The notes under the pieces: model-generated
What the model was told of the DNA's origin: nothing
Database searches by the model: none
The model's input: only the letters and a program-made list of their open reading frames with translations
Translations under genes and position numbers: made by a program
Shown here: positions 48,134 through 64,000 of the stretch, piece by piece
How positions within the stretch are numbered: the stretch's first letter is position 1
Layout: each line of letters starts with the position of its first letter
Assembly (NCBI GenBank): GCA_023974075.1
Contig: CM043808.1
Span: 20,730,136 to 20,794,135 of the forward strand
DNA length: 64,000 nt
Direction: 5' to 3'
From: Chaenocephalus aceratus
Lineage: Eukaryota; Chordata; Actinopteri; Perciformes; Channichthyidae

Positions 48134-50021
48134 TGTCGAAGCATTGATCAATCATTACAAAACAGGCCCTGCGGTTTTCAGGTTTTCCAATCCTCAGCTG
48201 GACATTTCCCCCCGCTGCTTTTCAACTAAAGGAGACGAAACGGTATTTCCTCCCGGTGAATATCCGCCGCAAAACACAGATTTCAACACATTACTAAAAA
48301 CTGTTTGTTGATTAAAAACTCAAAAATCCTTGAAAAGGCGGAAGGAAAGCACCAGTTAGTGTAGCTTCAAGTTTGAAGCGCGCACAGAGCTGCTGACAGT
48401 GCGGAGGGAGTGACCTGCAGCACCGAGAGAAACCGGAAAGGTAGGGTCGCTCCGTCCGACATGGCCCTCCAAGACATGACTACAACATTTAGTTTTCAAA
48501 TAGAAAATACAACCAGAAATAAAATACAGATAAGTAATAAAGAAAACACGATAACTAAATAATATGCATTGCAAATGGTTGATGTTAAAACCACAAAAAA
48601 TCAACTTAAAAAATAAGAATAACACAAATAAATAGGACCTATTGTTTATTATAATAATAATTATTATTATTATTATTATAATAATAATAATTGTCATTAA
48701 TTAGCCTATAACTATAGCCAAATGATGCCAGCTAAATGTTTTACTTAACATTTGGTATTATAATTTCTTCTTTTATTAGTTCATATTTTATTTTCCAAGA
48801 TATTTCAACAATGTTCATACTTTCTGACTACATTAGGTTACATAGATTTGTTTCTGAGTCCAATAAATGGTCCCAGTGGTATTTGTGTAATCTTAAAACA
48901 GCAACTCGTGAGTTTTCTGACATCGTTGTTGACAGATCACAGCTGGCTCACAGGCTGAAAGGGAGGGACCCTGAACTCATCTATTGTGCTGCAGTCGGCC
49001 TCTGCTGGCCTCAATGTGCTATTACATTTCAAGCAGGGTCTCCCAATGACTTCACTGTGGTCAGGATCAGAAAGGCCCACATAGCCTTTTGTACATGCAT
49101 CTATACTGTTCAAAGTGTTGGACCTCACATTGAAAGATGAAGCAACAATAGCAGTGAAATGTTCTCTGTTTATTCGGTGCAGCTCACATGTTTATATCTC
49201 TTTGCTGTATACTGCAAAAATTAAAAAGGCTTGATTGTTTAGAAAATTGCAGGTGCAAACAGGTTTAAATACCATGGAATAGAAATGTTAGAGTTGATAC
49301 AGTGAAGTGTCTTGACGAGACGAAAGTTGATGAATATAGATAAAGGCCAACAGCTTTTACATTTCAAGTTGCAGCCTTGTAAGTAATTTACATGTTAATG
49401 TAAAAGCACTGAAGCAGTTGAGCTTTCAGTTAGGGGTATAAAAAGCAATTGAAATGTAACAATGACTCACCTGGAGTGTCCGCTGGTATGTGTAACCTTG
49501 TCTTTCGCCAGAATAAGTTAAGGTATAACTTTCATTCCTGCTACTTCTTCGTCACCTCCTCATATTTCAAACACCTGTGTGGTCTCATTCGTCTCCATGT
49601 GTAAGAACCGGTGGAACGGGTTGAGGAGCTTAGAGGGGATGCAGTAAGGAGGTAAGGTCTGCTGCCCACCTGACCACAGCCCGTTGAGAGTCACAGAAGG
49701 GTATAAGTGTGTCATCTTTGACCAGACTAATGATTTTCCAACCTCTGACATGAAATGCAGTCAACTTGCAGATCTGACACTGAGAATAAACTATACAAAA
49801 TTAAATATATAGCCCAACAACCAGAAAAAGGTCAGAGCCAATGTGTCATTTTTGTTCACAAGGGCAAATGCAAAATGACAGAGCATTTTTTCCCCGTATC
49901 ACTTGAGTTCATCTAGCAGCGCAGGTGTGTCGGGGGAGGAGGAGGAGGGTAGGAGGGGATGTTGGCAGCTCTACACAGACTGTGAGCTCAGTTTGAAGAT
50001 TTCCAACTTCACAGAGACATC
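48134..50021. other. Divergent intergenic region between SNX9 and the DBH-like gene
   Basis: The two genes are transcribed away from each other from this ~1.9-kb gap. The SNX9 5' UTR and promoter are expected in 48134-48480, a less AT-rich stretch. A self-complementary AAT/ATT microsatellite lies at about 48648-48692. No TATA box or CpG-rich core was clear. Confidence 0.5.
48648..48692. repeat. (AAT)n/(ATT)n self-complementary microsatellite
   Basis: ATA repeats switch to ATT repeats and back again, so the tract is palindromic and could extrude a hairpin. Confidence 0.85.
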
Positions 50022-51548
50022 ATGCATTCTCTGCTTCCTTTCCTCTACCTGTTCTCGGCTTGGACAAAAGGAGCATGGGCTGCGGACCCCACCATGCCCT
50101 TCATGGAGTACCTGGATGAAAAACATATGGTCTGCCTAATGTGGGGCTTTGATAACCTGAAAGGAAACATCACATTCAAGCTGGAGGTCAACACAACAGG
50201 TTGGGTGGGTTTTGGATTTAGTCCGAATGGAGGAATGAAGGGGGCAGACATGGTCATGGGGGGAGTTGGGCCCGATGGAAGTTACTTCACAGTAAGTCAT
50301 TATTAGATATTAACATGTGAAGATTTGTTTTCATTTTCATACGTATTACAGGCAAAATATGTGTCGGACAGCAAGCACAACATAATATCTTTCTGCTGTG
50401 TGAAAGTTGTGCATTTTTTGTCCATTAGGATCGACATGCATTGGGAAATGTTGAGCCCTTGGTGGACGAGCAGCAAAGCTACACTCTCCTCTCTATGAAT
50501 GAAAAAGATGGCCAAACCATCATGTCCTTTCGGAGGTCCATTCAGTCGTGTGATAAGAAGGACTTCCTTATTACTGTAAGTACATTCGGATATTTTGTCT
50601 TTCATCTTACAGTAAATATATTCTGCATGTGTGGTATTTAGTATTGGCTACGGGGTTGGGATATAGTAAACTCACAACACAAATTGACCGTGGTGACTCT
50701 CCATTATCAGGATTTGGAGATATTTGTCAGGGTATATTTCCAAATAACACTGAAAAGATTATGAGATTGGAAATGTCCGAAAAAGGTCAGCCCATAAAAC
50801 TTTATAAAGTGCAAAAGATGTAAGAATTTTGATGTACCCCATCGCAAATGCTGCTCTTTCCATGGGAACAACACATGCTGCATTCCTCTCCAGCTCATTG
50901 TTCCTATAACTTAGCCTTTGATTGTTGTTTTACACATTGGAGCTTAAAGCTCAGGTTTCCTGCTAGTATCCATGTTACCTGTGTCATAGGATTTCTTTTG
51001 TTAGGTTCACCTGAATCTTCGTCAACAACTTGAAGAAGCATTGAATTGGATGTTTTCAGATATGAAGACAATGGCAACAAAAGAAAAAGGAGCTCAAGAT
51101 TTTGTTTTGCGTTGAAAGTACTACACAAATTTGGTGATAAACCTTGTTGTGTGTGTTGACATATCCTTGTTAAATACAAGGTTGCAACATCGATCTTGTG
51201 GATCAGTTTTCCACTGAATTACACCCCTTTTATGTTGCTGCTTTTGTAGCGTATCATATTTGTTGACTAAGACTGTTCTCTGTTTTACAGGCTCAACCTA
51301 TTAAACTGATTTACGCCTATGGATTAACAGACGAAATAAAATACCACAGGGACAATAGAGGCACAAAGGAGGTCAACCTGCTGGAATATATGCCCAGGAC
51401 GACCTCAACCAACCTCAACTTCCTCAGCGCCACAATGAACAATGTAAGAATCATTTTGAAATGTGATGACAATGATACACAATGCTTACTTGTGGGACCA
51501 TTTGTGGATTTTCTTAATTATTTGTATTGCCCTTTCAAGTAATCATCC

Positions 51549-51606
<58 letters not shown>

Positions 51607-51607
51607 A

Positions 51608-51659
<52 letters not shown>

Positions 51660-51660
51660 C

Positions 51661-51694
<34 letters not shown>

Positions 51695-54600
51695 TTTGCC
51701 TTTTTACTTTATTGTTTTATCAGATCGCTGTCCCGGCTTACCGTACCTACTACTACTGCAAGTACATTAAGCTGAACTTAACTACAAAACATCATATATA
51801 TATGGTAATCATCCTTTCTTTTTGTCATCACACCCATCGACTGTCAGGTTTTGTTTGGATTAAAGTTCAATAGCAAAACAAGTCTTACATACGTATACAA
51901 TGAAAATACTGAATTAATAATATAAGCAAGTGTCTTTTATTAATCTCTAACAATGGGAAACATGACTAGTCCTTCTCCCAAAACAAAATAGACTACAACC
52001 ATCATGGTCTTTTTAAATATTTCATCCTTCATTTGCTGCTCTCTTACTCTTCTAATTCTTCCTCAGATTGAACCTGTGATCGAGCAGATTGACATTGTGT
52101 ATCACATGCTGCTGTACCGCTGCCCCTCCTTTGTGACGGAGGAGGACGACAGGCCGTGCAACATGGGCGACATGGAAGATACCTGCTTTGGGGTGGTGGC
52201 TGCATGGGCCGTGGGAGGAGGGGTGAGAAAGCATCAAGGGTGTCTCTATGAATGCTTAAATGCTTGTCAGTGTTTTGTGTGTGCAAAGTGATTCACGTTG
52301 TTTTCCTGAAACCCTCAGGTATTTGAGCTTCCAGAAAATGTTGGTATTCCGATTGGAGGTGCGGACAGTGGTACCATTTATAGACTGGAAATCCACTACA
52401 ATAACCCAAGAAAAGAAGCGGGTACAGTAGATATTTTTTACTCTGTCTATCTTTAAAGACTGAGTGAAAATGTAAAAATGTTTTTCTCAACAATGTTTTT
52501 GTAAAATGTATATAATGTCTAATACAGTGGACATCATATCCACAAAGGCATGATTTGGCATTAATAAGAAAAAAACGTTTAATTATTTGTCATTTGCTGA
52601 CTATTGGACACAAATATAAATCTGCTGCCTGCCTTGACTCCTCTTCATCGGCTATTCAAGCTATTTTCTCATAACATTGTGTGTTTGGGTGACACCCCAT
52701 TTGGAAAAGACAAGATGTGTTCTGTAGGTCAATACCCTTATGTGTGTTACATCACTAGAAGCGCAGGATGTACGTACGTTTTACTCTACATCAGGACTTA
52801 AACAAACTGCATGCATAATGAAACAAAAATGAAATTCCAGGAATATATATATTGACTTACATCGTTGTTTCGCTGAACTGAATATATGTCTTTTTTATTA
52901 GTCTGTCTTTATCACAATACTAAGATTTAACATGTCTATATCCTGTCTCCCTCTCTGTTTAGGTAGGACAGACAGTTCAGGACTGAGACTGCACTATACC
53001 GCCCAGCTCCGGCAGCACGATGCGGGCATCATGACCACAGGTGTTTCCCCATGGACATCTTTGGCCTACAATATCCCTCCAAAAGCCCCTGAATTTCACA
53101 CCTACGGCGTGTGTAATACCACACTCTTTTCAGAGGTATGGAATTATTCAGTATGGATTTCATGGAACTGAGACAAGTAAAGACTTACTATTTTTGCCTG
53201 TTTATGAACGTATCCCTAATAGTGTCTACTTTCCAACCTCAGCTTCTGAATCCTGTGCCTGAACTGCAATTATTTGCCGTGATGCTGCACACTCACTTAG
53301 CTGGGAGGAAAATCAGAGTTGTCCACTACAGGTAGGAAAGAGAGATAAGGATATGCTTTATGTCAGTTAATATTAAAGTTTAAGAAAAAAGAAACATTTA
53401 TTTTTACAGTACCAAATCCAGTATAATTGTTGGTTTCTATAAAGTATTATCTAAGGTGTTGGGGAATATTTTCCAAGGCCCATAACTTTGACCCAGTTTA
53501 TCAGTTCAAACTGTCCTGACTGAGCACACGCACCTCGTAACCTTGGCTGCTGTGCTCTCAGTGTTCTGTCTCCCTGTTCCTGCCTGTTGGCGTCAGCTGA
53601 TAGAGGTGTTATGTTTTTATCTTGTTATGCAGCATGTTGATGATTCTCTCGGAACTAGCTAAATACATGGGTCTGGGGTAGAGTTCTTGAGAATTGACGT
53701 GGCAACTCTACCATGCAGTCAGATCGTGGCTGCTGTGACTTGTGATGTGAATTCTCCGGCCGAAGCTCCAAATAAACCATCAGTGTTTGACATCAAAGCT
53801 CTTGCTCTTCCCGTGTCTCTTTCCTGAGTCGGTGACTCCCACTGCATTGCTGCGACACAGAAGTTTCCCTTACATAGGGTAGTTGTGATTTGAAATCACA
53901 GGATGGACCACAGATGGAAATTAGCTATTAGCTATAATCTGGCATATTGCATCTCTTCTCTTTGCTGAGATTAATGTTTTTGTATGCATGGTCCTTCTAT
54001 AAATAAATAAATCAAATCAAGTTTTGATGCAAATTATACATTCTACTATTGTTTTCTTGTACAAATATTAACACTTTAGGAATGGAAAACAAACAGGCTT
54101 CTTGGCCTTGGATGAAGACTATGACTTTGGGTTGCAGCAGACAGTCAATTTGGGGCACATCACAACCGTGAAGCAGGTAAGTCTCTTTGCCTTAATGCAC
54201 AGATGCGATGCCCATGTGTTGCACGACCATTTTTTAATAAGTTATTAGTTGTTAAAGTTAAAAACGATGATGTATGATGCCACATTTCTGTTCTCCCACT
54301 ACAGGGTGATGAGATTGCAGTGGAGTGCACCTACGATACTTCCGATCGCACCAATGTCTCTATTGTGCGTAAATACAGTAGATACAGTCTGCTTTAAATT
54401 AAATCAGTATCATCAGAGACATATAAAAGAAAACATAGTAACATAAAGACTTGTTTTGAAACAAATAAGAAGTAATATATTCATGTATCTATTTGGAACT
54501 GTTACTATAAACCTTATAGTGGGCACCTTAACATGAACACAAAAAGAAATGTTCCTTTCTTTACAGATAAATTACATCACAATTTTTAAGAAAAATAAAA

Positions 54601-55421
54601 ACTGCTCAGAAAACAATACAACTCATACATCTAAATGATTGGAGTGCATGGCTGTCATAGCACCATACACTGTTTGAAATCCATTTGCTTGTAAAGAGAG
54701 AAACTCATGTCTCTGCCATGTTTCACCTTTTCCACGCTCAGATGGGGTTAGGATCTACTGACGAGATCTGCCTGGCCTTCCTATACTACTACCCTGCAAT
54801 CAACATCACCTCATGTGTTAGCCACCCAAACACAGGGTACAGTATCTATCTATAAGCTAAGACCTGATGCACTGATTCACATAATAGTTCTGGTTATAAA
54901 ACAGCTTACATGCATATCGACCTTGAACTATTTGTTTCGATCAGATGTATTTCATTATGCTGTTTTGAAGTAGCTGTGCACTCATTTCATACAGCATGTC
55001 TGAGAACAGCACAACTTCAGACCAGAATATGATTGCTGAGCAGGAAAGTTTAATGAAGAACCTCCCACAAATTCAGTATGCCTTCAATGACAAAGTAAGT
55101 AACAGTCTGAATTGTTTGACAGGGTATTTTATTTTTTTTTACTTGGATAACATAAATACATTTTGTTGAAGAATTTCTGTTTTCCTCCTCAGTCTGTCAT
55201 AGCTTCCACCAAATATTATAAAAGAAACAGTTATTTCTATCTTAAACCATCTTGTTTTTTTACAGCACAACTACTCAGTGAACGCACATGGCACAGTCAG
55301 GGATATGATGGAGACACCTGTCACCTGTGAGACTAGCAACGCGGCCAATGGACTCAGCACCTCCTGTAAAATGAAGCCGGCAGGAATCATACTTGTGTTA
55401 CTCTACATTGCAATAATGTAA
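50022..55421 (+). CDS. DBH-like monooxygenase (MOXD family), 13 exons, 559 aa, altered copper ligands
   Basis: MOXD proteins are ER/secretory relatives of dopamine beta-hydroxylase, a two-copper ascorbate-dependent monooxygenase. Exons: 50022-50291, 50429-50575, 51291-51443, 51724-51804, 52067-52222, 52319-52421, 52963-53135, 53243-53331, 54080-54176, 54305-54364, 54742-54836, 54995-55094, 55266-55421. All phases agree. Residues 1-20 are a signal peptide. A DOMON domain follows (GWVGFGFSPNGGMKGADMV). The copper domains include YHMLLYRC (Tyr229-His230), LEIHYNNP (His295), MLHTHLAGR (His377, His379) and TDEICLAFLYYYP (Ile452). In DBH the aligned positions are HHM, HYH, HTH and EMC. One His of the first copper site and the Met of the second are therefore substituted. 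The C-terminus (GIILVLLYIAIM) is hydrophobic, suggesting a GPI or membrane anchor. It is probably MOXD2-like rather than MOXD1, but this is uncertain. Confidence 0.92.
51545..51693. repeat. (ATCT)n microsatellite next to a splice acceptor
   Basis: About 149 bp of ATCT repeats with an ATAT and an ATCC interruption end 30 bp before exon 4 (51724) of the DBH-like gene. Confidence 0.97.
53457..53874 (+). mobile_element. Solo LTR (~418 bp) in an intron of the DBH-like gene
   Basis: The segment begins TGTTGGGGAA and ends TTTCCCTTACA, with TG...CA ends. An AATAAA lies near 53772, followed by a TCTTTCCTGAGTCGGTGACT block of the kind seen in retrovirus-like U5 regions. The flanking pentamers TAAGG (left) and TAGGG (right) differ at one base, compatible with a decayed 5-bp target duplication. 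No internal retroviral genes are present. Orientation is inferred from AATAAA. Confidence 0.55.
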
Positions 55422-55585
55422 CATGGTTGTAGGAGCAACAGTAACCATTGACATCTTGATAAAGGAAGGCACAGTTGATCAAATATATATTGTTTCAAAC
55501 TTTAAAGAAGATTGTGTAATCAGATGTCCTCCTTTTATTTTTGTATTGTATATGTTTAGTCTTTATATATTGATTATTAGTCAAT

Positions 55586-55591
55586 AATAAA
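55586..55591 (+). promoter_or_regulatory. Polyadenylation signal of the DBH-like gene
   Basis: AATAAA lies about 165 bp after the stop codon. Confidence 0.7.
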
Positions 55592-56129
55592 CTGTCAAAT
55601 TGTTTAGCAACTGACATATTGATTTTCATATTGCGATTTACTGTCTCACTGTTTCTTTAAACCCTGTTTCATAAAATACAGAAATACTTGCCTGGGACCA
55701 ATTAACTACACACTCAATTTGTAAAGTAAAATGTTCCACTACCTACTTAAATGCATACTATACCAAGAACTAACTGGAAGGAATTCAGCAATCAGTCATT
55801 GTTGAATATATATATTTTTTCCATTTAGTATGCATATGCCATGATTATGCATGTAATATATCATGTCGGTTTTCATGTATTGTGTTATTTTTAATGCAAT
55901 GTAAGCCTGAATGCTGATTTGTATAGTTTACAGTTATATAAAAGAGCATTAATCAGTTCTCAATACAAATTAACAATCTTTAAGAAGTGGATGCATGTAC
56001 TTACACAGACTTTCCTCCAGGGGGAGCTCTAACACACTATGCTGCTTGTGTTGTGCTGTCAGGGAATGCATGTGTATGGCTGTGTATGGCTAGCCGACTG
56101 GTAGCTTTGGCAATGTTGTCACTATCAGA
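55592..56129. other. Intergenic gap between the DBH-like gene and RPS6KC1
   Basis: The ~540-bp spacer contains the RPS6KC1 5' UTR and presumably its promoter. No motif could be fixed. Confidence 0.5.
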
Positions 56130-61241
<5,112 letters not shown>

Positions 61242-61326
61242 GTCAGTTCAATATTATAAAGTCATCCAACTTGTACCCATATTTTATGTTTTCTTTATTT
61301 TGAATGCTTGGGTTGTGTTTGTATAC

Positions 61327-62750
61327 TGTGACGAAGGTGGCTTCGTCACTATGGACTGACGGCTTCAGGCCGGGTGATAGGGCACTTTGTTGCGTGATTG
61401 CACAGTATATGTTGTCTGTGGCTGATAATTGTGTGCACCTGGGGGGTATACTGCGAAGCAGGATTTTCGCTTAGCCGGCTAAATTCAGGGAAAACTCCAG
61501 CTTTCCGGTCATCCGAAGCTGGTTCTCTTTTTAGCAGGCTAGATCTCCATGGTAATATGTGCTAAGCAGCTAACCTGGTCGGGACCAGGTTAGGTTGCAG
61601 GCTAAGAGCTCAACTCAGTGAAAGCACTGCCTGCTGACCAATCAGAGCTCAGTGTGCGGAGTTTAAAGCGATCAAGTCATATTACAGGAGAAAGGAAATA
61701 CAGTAAAACTGCCGTCGCAGGAAAGACGGCCGGCAAAAATCACCGACTGTGTGAACGTGAACATTAATAGAATATCACCTCCCATCTTCAGAGCAATCTG
61801 ACTATTATAACATTAGCGTTAAGAAAGCTTACTTAAATATCGGCCACAACATAAGTAACCGGATCAGAGTATATTAAGTACAGTCCGCGGCATATCACTT
61901 CATAATGTATCGTATCTCCTTATCTGAGTCAGCTGAGCCGTATCTGGCCGTTGCAACACTCACAGAGTCACATACTGTATGCAGAAGTATTATTTTAAGC
62001 AACACATTAAGCTGACAAAACACTCGAGACAAATGTAATTAAAGTCAGATCGTGTTTTAGACGGGGCAGTGATATCATAAACCTGTTATGTACGCATTCA
62101 AACACTTTTTCTTTTGCCAGCTGTATTCACCTTGCAGGTGCAGCTCTGTGGCTTTGATCCTGGATCAAGTGTTTAATTCATGGATGTTTAAAGTTTAACT
62201 TCTTCATTTTTGACTAGTATTAAAGTTCACTTTTCATTCAGGAAGTATGACGCTGCGCTGTCAGTGAGCTTCTCCATGTTTGTGATTGGTCGAATGATCC
62301 AAATACCACCCCTTTCATGTGAACGCGCACCTAACTAGATAGGACACGGCTGGCTTGAGCGATCCAGTTGATAACCAGCGTCGTAGTACAGTTTAGCGAG
62401 AGCGCGTATGTTTTGGATTAGGCCAACCGGCTAACTCAAACATATCCAGGTTAGGTTGAACCAGGTTCGTAGCATAGGCCCCTGGTGTCCTGTGTTGTCT
62501 CCTCCCCCCTCACCTGTGTCTTGTTGTGATGATTGGAGTGTGGGTATTTAGGCTCTGTTGCCCTGTCTGTGGAGGGCTGGGTGTGTGTGTGAGATCCTTG
62601 TGGCTGCAGGATGTGGACAAAGAGAACAGCAGGATTGAGACTGAACTTTGTGCCCGTGTTTTTTAATAAATGCCCATGCCGGGTTATATTTTTGGACGTT
62701 CTGCCTCTGCCTCCTTACTTGGTCTGGGCCGCTCAACGGTCAGCTTCACA
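61327..62750 (+). mobile_element. LTR-like sequence split by a DNA element
   Basis: The left part begins TGTGACGAAGG. The right part contains GATGATTGGAGTGTGGGTAT, an AATAAA at about 62664 and ends CAGCTTCACA. Together they look like a ~380-bp solo LTR of a Ty3/gypsy-type element with TGTGA...TTCACA ends. The flanks (TATAC and TTTAT) do not form a clear duplication, so this is tentative. Confidence 0.4.
61440..62485. mobile_element. Non-autonomous DNA element (1,040 bp) with palindromic ends
   Basis: The element spans 61443-62482. The left end reads GGGGTATACTGCGAAGCAGG and the right end, inverted, GGGGCCTATGCTACGAACC. A 3-bp TGG lies at both flanks (61440-61442 and 62483-62485). Subterminal blocks repeat CTAACCTGG/CCAGGTTAGG in both orientations. 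There is no coding capacity. The superfamily is uncertain. A 3-bp duplication would fit PIF/Harbinger or CACTA. Confidence 0.7.
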
Positions 62751-64000
62751 TTTATCAAAAAGTGATTTAAAGACAAAAAACGATTCACTTTTTTTAATTG
62801 GAGGCCGGAATGTTCTGCTTGATTATCATGGTAAATATGATTTTAAAGGTGACTACGACATTCAAGATCCTAACAAAGTAGTTACACTCAGGCAGGCACT
62901 AATATTTTCCCTGGCCCAGATAAATGTGGATGTGTCAAATATCTCCTCCTTGTGTCCTTTCCTTCTTTGACCACCCCCGTTATCTGAAGCCATAAAGCGT
63001 AATAGATTTACTGAATGCTTTGGTAAGGGCTGAGTGTGTGTATGCTCAGCGTCAGTTATGAGTACCACAAGGTCAGTTTGGGTTGCTGGTCCTCTCAACC
63101 AGCTGCCGGCGAAGCAACTTCACCACTCAGCCATGAAATGACTTGGCAAGCAGCTCGGAGAGCGGCGCACAGCATTGAATCAATGATGCTCATCCTCCAC
63201 AAACACAAAACCCCAAGGAAAATGTTGATACAATACTAACATGTGTTACTCTACAGAGGTGCATGCAAAATCCACAATATGTCCCGAACAAATGGGACAC
63301 ACCGGCGAAAACAAAAAAACGCCATAAGTGAAAACTGAAATGACCCGGCTTTGCTCTGCTCTCCTCCTTCCTCCTTTCACTTTTTAATGGGGACAGAGGG
63401 GACAGATGGAGAGAGCTCCTCACCCTGCTGCCCCTCCCCTCCACCTCCCCCCTTCCCTGATGTTTGTGTCTTAATTATATTAGCGCCCTGGCTAGCAGTG
63501 CCACTCTATTTACTCACAGCTCCATTCATATCCATTTAGCCTGCACCTGTTTGGTCCCGGCCAGGGTCACATGGAGAGAACGCACCCGCTGAACATACGC
63601 ACGCACCGCACTACGCACAAACACACAGCGGGGCTCACACATATGCTCAAACTCTCCCCTGAGAGGGTGAGGAAGCAGAGGAGCAATGGAGATGTCAGGG
63701 AGAATGAGGGAGGAAATCGAGACAGTGGGAAGAGCCAGAAGGTAAAGGAAGGGAAATGAGAGATAGCGAGGGCTCCATTTATGTTGGAAATTAGGCAAGG
63801 GTGAAAAGAAGGTTTGGATTTAGAGATGGTAGTTAAAGCTTTCACTGTGTCTGCCGTGAAGCATTGCATAGATTTGTAGTGACCTCTTTTTCAAGGAACA
63901 CAAGACTTTTAGGAGCACAGTGAAGAAATGTACGCATTTATGAACAACCATTTGGTTTGTCAGCTGTCGTTTTAGTTTATTTTTAACAATAAATCAATGT

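Larger units (their letters stand above)
61242..64000. other. RPS6KC1 intron to window edge
   Basis: No further RPS6KC1 exon was recognised. 61327-62750 is occupied by an LTR-like sequence interrupted by a 1,040-bp element. 62751-64000 has GT- and C-rich patches and no exon with a kinase motif. Confidence 0.5.

Noticed and set aside
50780..50820. Second copy of DBH-like exon 3 start (CAGCCCATAAAACTTTATA)
   Set aside because: The resemblance to the true exon 3 is weak and short, and no coding frame follows.
62611..62970. RPS6KC1 downstream exon in a 119-aa frame
   Set aside because: The frame lies mainly in LTR-like sequence and shows no kinase motifs or splice sites.

Overview
The window is eukaryotic and almost certainly from a teleost fish. 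The genes are split into many short exons with GT-AG introns. They encode vertebrate proteins (a fibrinogen-like secreted protein, SNX9, a DBH-like monooxygenase and RPS6KC1). Long (TG)n and (ATCT)n microsatellites are present, and the mobile elements are fish-typical: L2-like LINEs, another LINE group with pentanucleotide tails, a UnaL2/UnaSINE-type tail, hAT and TTAA-site elements, and a Ty3/gypsy remnant. I saw no bacterial, phage, CRISPR, tRNA or rRNA feature.

Layout: 1-505 is a GA-rich minisatellite. 687-4402 is an element or rearrangement with two ~800-bp inverted arms around LINE debris. 4403-6999 is the 3' part of a Ty3/gypsy retrotransposon (integrase, polypurine tract, 3' LTR). 7000-25600 has no recognisable host gene. 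It holds three hAT-type non-autonomous elements with exact 8-bp target duplications, a 380-bp TTAA-flanked element, and several LINE fragments. One LINE is split by a hAT.

25617-30557 (+) is an 8-exon fibrinogen-domain protein of 434 aa. 31767-33440 is a second copy of an L2-like LINE whose first copy is at 16374-17797. Both lie in the same orientation and bracket the fibrinogen-like gene. 35466-48133 (-) is a complete SNX9 (19 coding exons, 614 aa, plus a candidate 36-nt microexon), with two TTAA-flanked elements in its introns. 50022-55421 (+) is a complete 13-exon DBH-like monooxygenase (559 aa). Two of its predicted copper ligands are substituted. 56130-61241 (+) is the 5' part of RPS6KC1 (PX and MIT domains). 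The kinase-like part should lie beyond the right edge. Its last visible exon carries one extra G in a homopolymer.

The four genes do not form an operon-like system. SNX9 and RPS6KC1 share PX-type phosphoinositide binding and endosomal roles, but their adjacency looks like ordinary fish synteny. I found no convincing undescribed multi-gene system. The best leads are the copper-site substitutions, the SNX9 microexon, the large inverted-repeat element, and insertions whose target duplications can be read exactly.
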